Assembly (NCBI GenBank): GCA_020851015.1
Contig: JADZDN010000090.1
Span: forward strand, 1-13,095
Reading direction: 5' to 3'
Length of the DNA stretch: 13,095 bases
Origin: Alphaproteobacteria bacterium
Lineage (GTDB): Bacteria; Pseudomonadota; Alphaproteobacteria; JAEULC01
The stretch's first letter is position 1; each line of letters starts with the position of its first letter. The notes beneath the pieces were generated by a model, which made no database searches, was not told where the DNA came from, and saw only the letters and a list, made by a program, of their open reading frames with translations. Both the position numbers and the translations under genes were made by a program. Of the stretch, positions 1 to 9,051 are shown piece by piece.

Positions 1-1833
<1,833 letters not shown>

Positions 1834-1920
1834 CGCCATCCGCGCGCTTCATCCCATGGCCGGCGGCGCGGTTGCGGGTGCCGATCTGCGCCGGCCGATC
1901 GCTCGCCGTTACCGGATTGC

Positions 1921-1958
1921 GGCGTTTCGCCACAGGACAATCGGACGCCTTCGTTTTT
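1921..1958 (+). terminator. Weak candidate Rho-independent terminator after uvrB
   Basis: A short stem GGCGT (1921-1925) / ACGCC (1945-1949) with a 19-nt loop is followed by TTCG and a run of five T (1954-1958). The stem is only 5 bp, and a competing GGCG-TTT-CGCC hairpin exists inside it. This is a tentative call resting mainly on the T-run, which is uncommon in this GC-rich DNA. The remainder of the 171-bp gap between uvrB and the next gene shows no clear promoter. Confidence 0.22.
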
Positions 1959-2004
1959 CTCCCGGGGCCTCCCAGGATGCGCCCCGCTTCAAGGACGGGA
2001 AGCC

Positions 2005-2730
2005 ATGTGCGCCATGTATCCGCTAGGACGGGCTGCCGCCGCGCTTGCTGCGATGAGCCTTGCGGGGGCGGCGCCGGCCGCGGCCGACAGCTGTTGCAAT
2101 GGGCTTTATGTGCAGGGCGTCGCCACCGGCGGTGGCACCTTCACCTCGGGCATCCGCAGCGTCGGGCCCGTGGGCGGCGCCGTCAACAAGGACCGGACGC
2201 AGGACGACGAGGCCGGCGGCGGCGTGGCGATCGGCTTCGACTTCCGCCGCCTGGGCGCGCCGGTTCGCTTCGCCGTCGAATACCAGCACGATATTCGCAT
2301 CGACTACGACCGCCGGCCGATCTTCACCAACGCGCTGCCCAACGCGGGCTTCTCCAACAACATCAACGTCACCACCATTACGGCCAACGTGCTCTACGAC
2401 TGGCGATCCTGGGGCGTCTCGTCCTGGTGGCGGCCCTATGCGGGCCTCGGCGTGGGGTTCGGCCAGGTCGAGTCCGAGGTCGCCTACAAGGACTTCAATC
2501 CCGGCGGGGCCGTGATCACCGAGAACAAGGTTTCGCGCAGCAACAACCTGGTGTGGTCGGCGACCGGCGGGTTCGATTTCGACATCACGGAAAACTGGTT
2601 CGCCGAGGCCGCCTACCAGTTCGTCGACAAGGGCGAGCTCAAGGTCGGGCCGTTCGCCAGCGGGGTGGAGCTGAAGGGCGACCAGATGCTGACGCATCAG
2701 CTCCGCCTGGCGGTCGGGTACCGCTTCTAG
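2005..2730 (+). CDS. Small outer-membrane beta-barrel protein (P44/Msp2-like porin-family protein)
   Basis: The 241-residue product starts with a signal peptide: a short N-region with Arg9, a hydrophobic Ala-rich stretch (about 10-27), and a likely signal peptidase I cut after the PAAA at 24-27. The mature part alternates polar and aromatic or hydrophobic residues in beta-strand style, with Gly/Tyr-rich turns such as RPYAGLGVGFG. It ends in LAVGYRF, and a terminal Phe is the usual outer-membrane assembly signal read by the BAM machinery. The length fits an 8-stranded barrel of the alphaproteobacterial P44/Msp2-like or generic opacity-porin group, from memory of the family. The start is supported by AAGGA at 1991-1995, nine bases before the ATG; a second ATG at 2014 would also leave a signal peptide. 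Two adjacent Cys follow the cleavage site but do not form a lipobox. The exact role (adhesin, porin or structural protein) cannot be read from the sequence. Confidence 0.88.
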   Translation: MCAMYPLGRAAAALAAMSLAGAAPAAADSCCNGLYVQGVATGGGTFTSGIRSVGPVGGAVNKDRTQDDEAGGGVAIGFDFRRLGAPVRFAVEYQHDIRIDYDRRPIFTNALPNAGFSNNINVTTITANVLYDWRSWGVSSWWRPYAGLGVGFGQVESEVAYKDFNPGGAVITENKVSRSNNLVWSATGGFDFDITENWFAEAAYQFVDKGELKVGPFASGVELKGDQMLTHQLRLAVGYRF

Positions 2731-2734
2731 CGGG

Positions 2735-4453
2735 CTACTTCTCCGTCGCCCGCCAGACGCCGTCCCACGGCGCGGAAGGCGGATTCGCCGCCAGCTCCTT
2801 CACGCGCCGGGCGAAGACGGCCGACGGGCCGTCCGTGGAATCGATCGTCAGGCACGTGGCGAAGCGCTCCGCCGCGCGCGCCCAGTTCTGCGCGCGATAG
2901 GCGCCCAGGCCCTCCGCGAAAGCGTCGCGCAGCGTGCTTCGCGTCGCGTCGAGCCCGTCCTTCTCGCACAAGAGTTCGAACACGCGGATCGGCTCGGTCT
3001 TGCCGGCGACGATCACCGTGTCGATCTCGCGCGTCTCGATGGCCGTGCGCGCCAGCGTCTCGGTGGATTCGGCGATCAGCACCGCGGTGCCATAGGCCTT
3101 GTTGAGCCCCTCCAACCGCGAGGCCAGGTTCACCGTGTCGCCGATCACCGTGTAGGACTTGGCGATCGCCGACCCGACCGTGCCCACCACCACGTCGCCG
3201 GTGGCGAGCCCCATGCGCACCGACAGATCGGGCAGGTTGCGCCTGAGGCCGAGGATGTCCGACAGTTCGCTCCGCACCGTCTCGACGGCGCGGCGCTGCG
3301 CCAGCGCCGATCGGCACGCGTCCGCCGCCTGCGCCGCGTCGCTGGCGGAGAACGGCTGGGTCCAGAACGCCATCACCGCGTCGCCGATATACTTGTCGAC
3401 GATGCCGTGGTGCTCGCGCACCGCCGCCGAGGCGAGCGTGAAATAGCGGTTCAAGAGGTTCACCATCGCCTCCGGCGTGATCTGCTCGCTGATGCCGCTG
3501 AAGCCCTTGATATCGGAAAAGAAGACCGTCGCCCGCCGCCGCTCGGCCGCGTCGGGATTGTCGCCGGCCTGCTCGATCAGCCGGCTGACGATGCGCGGGT
3601 CGACGAAGCGGCCGAACGTATCCTTGATGCGCTCCTTTGCCTTCAATTCCCCGATCATGCGGTTGAAGGCGCGGGTGAGCTGGCCGATCTCGTCCTCGAC
3701 CTGGACCGGCAGCGCCTCGGTCAGCTCGCCGCGCTCGATCGCCTGGGTGCCGCTGACCAGCCGCCGCAAGGCCCCGATGATGTGGGCGGTGATGGTGATG
3801 CTGAATCCCAGTCCGATGGCGGCGGCGACGCAGAACAGCCCGATGGTGATGCGCAGGTTTAGCTGCTCGTTCTCCAGCGCCTCGCGCATCGATTTCTGGG
3901 TGAAGGCGTCGAGCTCGTTGCGGATCTGCAGCAGGTCGCGGCCGAAGATCTGGTCGAACTGCACGAACTTGGCCAGCTCCACCTCGGCCTCGTCGCGCCG
4001 GCCCGCGACCATGAGCGCCATGGTGCGCCGGCCCAGTTCCAGGAAGGTGGGCAACTGCCCGCGCATGTTGCTGAACCCGCCCTGGATCCGCGACAGGATC
4101 AGCCGGTCGGCGATGTTGTTGCGGGGATCGGCCACCGCGCGGCGAAGCAGGTCGTTGGCGCGCTCCACGCCCGCGGTCATGCGCGTGGCCATCCCCTCGA
4201 TGTGCTCGGCCAGGGTCCGCGCCTCGGCGTCGCGCGGCGGCGTGTCATGCGCCAAGCGGCGCAGCTCCAGCTCGAAATCGTTGGTGGTGGCGTCGAAGTC
4301 GGCAACGAGCGCGGTGACCGGCACGTGATAGTCGACGATGCCGCCCAGTTCCTCGCGGATGCGCTGCTGCAGCAGCGCCGAGACGCCCACCGCCGCGCCG
4401 AACAGCAACAGCAGGATGTAGGCGATCGCCAGGATCTTGAAGCGGATCTTCAT
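2735..4453 (-). CDS. Membrane-anchored HAMP-linked class III adenylate/guanylate cyclase
   Basis: The 572-residue product has a transmembrane helix at about 7-27, a helical periplasmic sensor region (28-200), a second membrane helix (about 201-222), a HAMP linker (about 223-280) and a class III nucleotidyl cyclase domain (about 305-495). All six canonical catalytic positions can be placed: metal ligands D314 (FFSDIKGF) and D358 (KYIGDAVMAFW), purine-recognition K354 and T435 (SYTVIGD), and transition-state N442 and R446 (VNLASRLE). The Lys/Thr pair is typical of bacterial class IIIb adenylate cyclases, so cAMP is the likelier product, though cGMP is not excluded. After the cyclase domain lies a TPR-like helical tail ending PWDGVWRATEK, common in this group. 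I chose ATG 4453; a TTG eight codons upstream (4477) is possible. The gene is convergent with the barrel gene (4-bp gap) and divergent from the SDR gene (56-bp gap). The sensor domain's ligand is unknown. Confidence 0.94.
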   Translation of the reverse strand: MKIRFKILAIAYILLLLFGAAVGVSALLQQRIREELGGIVDYHVPVTALVADFDATTNDFELELRRLAHDTPPRDAEARTLAEHIEGMATRMTAGVERANDLLRRAVADPRNNIADRLILSRIQGGFSNMRGQLPTFLELGRRTMALMVAGRRDEAEVELAKFVQFDQIFGRDLLQIRNELDAFTQKSMREALENEQLNLRITIGLFCVAAAIGLGFSITITAHIIGALRRLVSGTQAIERGELTEALPVQVEDEIGQLTRAFNRMIGELKAKERIKDTFGRFVDPRIVSRLIEQAGDNPDAAERRRATVFFSDIKGFSGISEQITPEAMVNLLNRYFTLASAAVREHHGIVDKYIGDAVMAFWTQPFSASDAAQAADACRSALAQRRAVETVRSELSDILGLRRNLPDLSVRMGLATGDVVVGTVGSAIAKSYTVIGDTVNLASRLEGLNKAYGTAVLIAESTETLARTAIETREIDTVIVAGKTEPIRVFELLCEKDGLDATRSTLRDAFAEGLGAYRAQNWARAAERFATCLTIDSTDGPSAVFARRVKELAANPPSAPWDGVWRATEK

Positions 4454-4509
4454 GGGCCGGGGCGTGTCCCTCGCCAACCGGGCCTTGCCTAGGCGCCGGT
4501 CCCTCGGCC

Positions 4510-5316
4510 ATGGTGCTTATCATGGCTGGTGCGGAACCGATAGACGCCGGGGCGTTGCCTCGCGCGGCGCTGGTGACGGGGGCCGCGCGGCGCATCGGCC
4601 GCGCGATCGCCGAGGATCTGGGCGCGCAGGGTTTCGCCGTGGCGGTGCACTATCACCGCTCGGCGGAGGCGGCGGAGGAGGTGGTGCGCGCGATCGCCGC
4701 GCGCGGCGGGCGCGCCATCGCGCTGGGCGCCGACCTGGCGCGCGAGAGCGAGGTGACGGCGCTGCTGCCCTGCGCGGCGGCGGCGCTGGGACCGGTCGGC
4801 GTGCTGGTCAACAATGCCTCGCTGTTCGAGCGCGACGATGCGCTGACCGCCACGCGCGCGAGCTGGGACGCGCATCTCGAGCCGAACTTGCGCGCGCCAT
4901 TCGTGCTGATCCAGGAATTCGCGCGCCAGCTTCCGGCCGGCGCCGCGGGCGTCGTGGTCAACATGATCGACCAGCGGGTCTGGAACCTGACGCCCTATTT
5001 CACCTCGTACACGCTCGGCAAGGCGGGCCTGTGGACCTTGACGCGCACGCTGGCGCTGGCGCTGGCGCCGCGCATCCGCGTCAACGCGATCGGGCCGGGC
5101 CCGACGTTGCCCAGCCCCCGGCAGAGCGACCGGCAGTTCCGCGAGCAGTACGCCCGCACGCCGCTGCAGCGCCCCACCGGCACGGACGAGATCTGCGCCG
5201 CGCTGCGCTTCATCCTGGCGGCGCCGGCGCTGACCGGGCAGATGATCGCCCTGGACGGGGGGCAGCACCTCGGCTGGGCGCAGGAAGGACCGGTCAACCG
5301 GCCGGTCGAGGAGTGA
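4510..5316 (+). CDS. SDR-family reductase, pteridine reductase / FolM-like
   Basis: This 268-residue short-chain dehydrogenase/reductase has a Rossmann fold. The cofactor loop is TGAARRIG (23-30), whose Arg pattern matches the TGxxxRxG signature of NADPH-dependent pteridine reductases. NNAS (101-104) follows, then catalytic Tyr167 and Lys171 in SYTLGK. Where classical SDRs carry the catalytic Ser there is an Asp (D154 in VVNMIDQRVW). This is the Asp-Tyr-Lys arrangement known from Leishmania PTR1 and related dihydromonapterin reductases (FolM). The C-terminal GPGPTLPSPRQS and DGGQHLGW also fit that group. It probably reduces a dihydropterin or dihydrofolate with NADPH in the cytosol, but the substrate is inferred. 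The start is uncertain between ATG 4510 and ATG 4522 because neither has a good Shine-Dalgarno. It stands alone, divergent from the cyclase and 430 bp upstream of uvrC. Confidence 0.85.
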   Translation: MVLIMAGAEPIDAGALPRAALVTGAARRIGRAIAEDLGAQGFAVAVHYHRSAEAAEEVVRAIAARGGRAIALGADLARESEVTALLPCAAAALGPVGVLVNNASLFERDDALTATRASWDAHLEPNLRAPFVLIQEFARQLPAGAAGVVVNMIDQRVWNLTPYFTSYTLGKAGLWTLTRTLALALAPRIRVNAIGPGPTLPSPRQSDRQFREQYARTPLQRPTGTDEICAALRFILAAPALTGQMIALDGGQHLGWAQEGPVNRPVEE

Positions 5317-5416
5317 TGGGAAAGATCGGTGAAACCCGCGACCCTGCGCGCCTGTAACCCTTTGGTAACGGTATGAATCTGCAACCTTCGGACGAGTTAC
5401 GCACAGGGCCCGTTCA

Positions 5417-5440
5417 TGTTGCCTTTGCACGAAGGCAACA
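5417..5440. repeat. Perfect 9-bp inverted repeat (hairpin)
   Basis: TGTTGCCTT (5417-5425) and AAGGCAACA (5432-5440) are exact reverse complements separated by the six bases TGCACG. No T-run follows on either strand, so it is not a standard intrinsic terminator. It lies about 100 bp after the SDR stop codon and could shape the 3' end of that mRNA or be a protein-binding site. Confidence 0.7.
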
Positions 5441-5516
5441 ATCGACCGGTTGGGTGCAGTGCAATCCGTTTCGGCTTGACTTTATGTTTTTTAGGAAAAT
5501 CAAAGGATTAACCATT

Positions 5517-5533
5517 TGCTCAATTTTTGAGCA
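5517..5533. repeat. Perfect palindrome TGCTCAA-TTT-TTGAGCA in the AT-rich block
   Basis: The 7-bp arms are exact reverse complements around a 3-base centre. The short spacing and position at the edge of the 35% GC block suit an operator for a dimeric regulator better than a terminator. It begins two bases after a TTAACCAT at 5508-5515, a form reported for CtrA half-sites in Caulobacter relatives. Confidence 0.6.
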
Positions 5534-5543
5534 GAAGGTGGAA

Positions 5544-5573
5544 TGTGGCGCATTTCGTGGGTGTGGCACATTT
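5544..5573. repeat. Two 12-bp direct repeats, TGTGGCRCATTT, 18 bp apart
   Basis: TGTGGCGCATTT (5544-5555) recurs as TGTGGCACATTT (5562-5573), differing at one base, with an 18-bp start-to-start distance. Such paired direct repeats can be binding sites for a regulator, but the regulator is unknown. Confidence 0.55.
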
Positions 5574-5595
5574 GCCCCTGTGCTTGCCAACAGAT

Positions 5596-5617
5596 TTATC
5601 CACCGATTTCGTGGATA
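5596..5617. repeat. Inverted pair TATCCAC / GTGGATA overlapping a DnaA-box-like 9-mer
   Basis: TATCCAC (5597-5603) and GTGGATA (5611-5617) are exact reverse complements with a 7-base centre. TTATCCACC (5596-5604) matches eight of nine positions of the consensus DnaA box TTATCCACA, so this could be a DnaA site pair. A chance hairpin is the simple alternative. Confidence 0.45.
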
Positions 5618-5700
5618 TCGAAAAACCGCAGGGACTAAGCCGACGGGTAGCTGTTCGCGCGTGGATTGCGCAGGCGGCTGACAAGGGGCGGCGGCGGCGG

Positions 5701-5722
5701 GCCCGGGAGCGTTGACCCGGGC
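5701..5722 (+). promoter_or_regulatory. GC-rich hairpin in the leader immediately upstream of uvrC
   Basis: GCCCGGG (5701-5707) and CCCGGGC (5716-5722) are exact reverse complements around an 8-base loop. The structure ends 24 bases before the first uvrC ATG. It is likely to fold in the mRNA leader and could limit ribosome loading. There is no T-run, so it is unlikely to be a standard terminator. Confidence 0.5.
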
Positions 5723-5746
5723 GCACGCCGTCGCCATCCATAGGAT

Positions 5747-7762
<2,016 letters not shown>

Positions 7763-7821
7763 AATATCCCCACTGTGCGCGCCAGGCTGCCCAGCCGCGT
7801 CCGTCCCAAGGCTCTGATAAG

Positions 7822-8436
7822 ATGTTGACTAGCCTGCCTAATTTGCTGACCATGTCGCGTGTCGGCGTGATCCCGATCATCGTCGCCCTGTTCTATGTCG
7901 AGGGCGACTGGCCGCGCTACGTCGCCTGCATCCTGTTCACCATTGCCGGGTTCACCGACGTGCTGGACGGCTACCTGGCGCGCTCGCGGGCGCAGATCTC
8001 GGCGCTCGGCCGCATCCTCGACCCGATCGCCGACAAGCTGCTGGTCGTCTCGGTCACCGGCATGCTGCTGGCCTTCGACCGCATCACCGGCGTCGCCGTG
8101 CTGGGCGCGGTCGTGATCCTGTGCCGCGAGCTGCTGGTTTCGGGCCTGCGCGAGGTCCTGGCCGATATTCGCCTGCGCGTGCCGGTCAGCCGGCTGGCCA
8201 AGTGGAAGACGGCGATCCAGATGACGTCGCTCGGCTTCCTGATCGTCGGCGACGCCGGCTTCGCATTCCTGCCGGTCGTGCTCATCGGCGAGGTGCTGCT
8301 GTGGATCGCCGTCACGCTGACGCTGATCACCGGGTACGCGTATTTCCGGGCCGCCTTCGGCGCGCTGTTGTCCGGCCGGCCTCGTCGCATCCGACCGGCC
8401 TCCAAGGTTGCCAAGCAGGCGACGACCGCAGGCTGA
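7822..8436 (+). CDS. pgsA: CDP-diacylglycerol--glycerol-3-phosphate 3-phosphatidyltransferase
   Basis: This integral inner-membrane enzyme transfers the phosphatidyl group of CDP-diacylglycerol to glycerol 3-phosphate, the committed step to phosphatidylglycerol and cardiolipin. The 204-residue product has several hydrophobic helices and the full CDP-alcohol phosphotransferase signature D-x2-DG-x2-AR-x8-G-x3-D-x3-D. Here it is D46, D49-G50, A53-R54, G63, D67 and D71 (DVLDGYLAR then GRILDPIADK). Length is close to the usual 180-200 residues, with a short basic C-terminal tail. AAGG lies about ten bases before the ATG. It sits 59 bp after uvrC on the same strand and probably shares its transcript; the uvrC-pgsA pairing is widespread in Proteobacteria. 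Confidence 0.96.
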   Translation: MLTSLPNLLTMSRVGVIPIIVALFYVEGDWPRYVACILFTIAGFTDVLDGYLARSRAQISALGRILDPIADKLLVVSVTGMLLAFDRITGVAVLGAVVILCRELLVSGLREVLADIRLRVPVSRLAKWKTAIQMTSLGFLIVGDAGFAFLPVVLIGEVLLWIAVTLTLITGYAYFRAAFGALLSGRPRRIRPASKVAKQATTAG

Positions 8437-8452
8437 CCGGCGCGGCGGCTTG

Positions 8453-8488
8453 GCCGCCCTGGGGCCGCCCTGTAGCCGCCCTGGGGCC
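8453..8488. repeat. Three tandem 11-bp repeats (GCCGCCCTGGG) after pgsA
   Basis: Units at 8453-8463, 8464-8474 and 8475-8485 share GCCGCCCT; the middle one ends GTA in place of GGG, and a partial fourth unit follows. The first unit also pairs with GGCGGC at 8444-8449 to make a 6-bp stem with a TTG loop. This could be a weak transcription pause site or simple slippage in non-coding DNA between pgsA and mobB. Confidence 0.5.
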
Positions 8489-8530
8489 TTGACGTCTGCT
8501 GCCATCCGGACAATCTAGCCGCACGATTGC

Positions 8531-8538
8531 GGGAGAGG
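8531..8538 (+). promoter_or_regulatory. Shine-Dalgarno site fixing the TTG start of mobB
   Basis: GGGAGAGG ends five bases before TTG 8544. This is the strongest Shine-Dalgarno in the pgsA-mobB gap, and it selects the TTG because no ATG exists near the family's N-terminus. Confidence 0.65.
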
Positions 8539-8543
8539 CGCCG

Positions 8544-9050
8544 TTGAAGGTGTTCGGCCTGGCCGGCTGGAGCGGCAGCGGCAAAACCACGCTCATGGTG
8601 CGGCTATTGCCCGAGCTGGTGCGGCGGGGCATCGCGGTATCGACGATGAAGCATGCTCATCACGAATTCGACGTGGACCAGCCCGGCAAGGACTCCTACG
8701 AGCATCGCCGCGCCGGGGCGACGGAGGTGATGGTGACCTCCTCGCGCCGCTGGGCGCTGATGCACGAATTGCGCGGCGCGCCCGAGCCTGGCGTGGAGGC
8801 GCTGGTCAAGCAGATGGCGCCGGTCGACCTGCTGCTGATCGAGGGTTTCAAGGTGCACGCGCACGACAAGCTCGAGGTCTATCGCCCCTCCTTGGGAAAG
8901 CCGATGCTGTACCGCAACGACGCGCGGGTGGTGGCGCTGGCCAGCGACGCGCGCATCGACGGGATCGGCGTGCCGCAGTTCGATCTCGAGGACGTGCCGG
9001 CGATCGCGGGTTTCATTGTCCGGCATTGCGGCCTGGCGGCGCGGAGCTGA
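8544..9050 (+). CDS. mobB: Molybdopterin-guanine dinucleotide biosynthesis protein B (GTP-binding adaptor)
   Basis: The 168-residue P-loop protein starts KVFGLAGWSGSGKTT, with the Walker A lysine at K14 and its consensus serine/threonine next to it. Later come MKHAHHEFDVDQPGKDS and DLLLIEGFK, which are typical of MobB. The family binds GTP and aids attachment of a nucleotide to molybdopterin by MobA, or hand-over of the finished cofactor; in E. coli it is not strictly required. The start is TTG 8544, supported by GGGAGAGG five bases upstream and by the immediate beta-strand/P-loop that follows. The gene ends one base before moeA, so the two are almost certainly co-translated. mobA itself is not in the window. 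Confidence 0.93.
   Translation: MKVFGLAGWSGSGKTTLMVRLLPELVRRGIAVSTMKHAHHEFDVDQPGKDSYEHRRAGATEVMVTSSRRWALMHELRGAPEPGVEALVKQMAPVDLLLIEGFKVHAHDKLEVYRPSLGKPMLYRNDARVVALASDARIDGIGVPQFDLEDVPAIAGFIVRHCGLAARS
9043..9046 (+). promoter_or_regulatory. Shine-Dalgarno GGAG deciding the moeA start
   Basis: GGAG lies inside the last codons of mobB, five bases before ATG 9052. It supports that ATG over an in-frame TTG at 9016 that would overlap mobB by 35 bases. Confidence 0.65.
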
Positions 9051-9051
9051 A

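Larger units (their letters stand above)
5317..5746. other. 430-bp gene-free region with AT-rich block and clustered repeats upstream of uvrC
   Basis: I see no convincing gene here on either strand. Its composition differs sharply from its surroundings: bases 5461-5520 contain 21 G/C of 60 (35%), and 5461-5580 contain 52 of 120 (43%), against strongly GC-rich flanks. It holds two GTAAC copies one helical turn apart (5354 and 5365), a perfect 9-bp-arm hairpin (5417-5440), a TTGACT hexamer (5476-5481), TTAACCAT (5508-5515), a palindrome (5517-5533), a pair of 12-bp direct repeats (5544 and 5562), a TATCCAC inverted pair (5597-5617), and a GC hairpin just before uvrC (5701-5722). The density suggests a regulatory region, an unannotated small RNA or a mobile-element remnant. 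None of these can be decided by eye. Confidence 0.6.

Noticed and set aside
2005..2100. Lipoprotein signal in the barrel protein because of the Cys-Cys after the signal peptide
   Set aside because: The residues before the first Cys are Ala-Asp-Ser, which do not form a lipobox; a signal peptidase I site after Ala27 fits better.
5317..5746. Replication origin
   Set aside because: One good and one partial DnaA-like box beside an AT-rich block is too little, and neither dnaA nor hemE-type origin neighbours are present.
9016..9051. Earlier TTG start for moeA
   Set aside because: It would overlap mobB; ATG 9052 has GGAG five bases ahead and fits the family.
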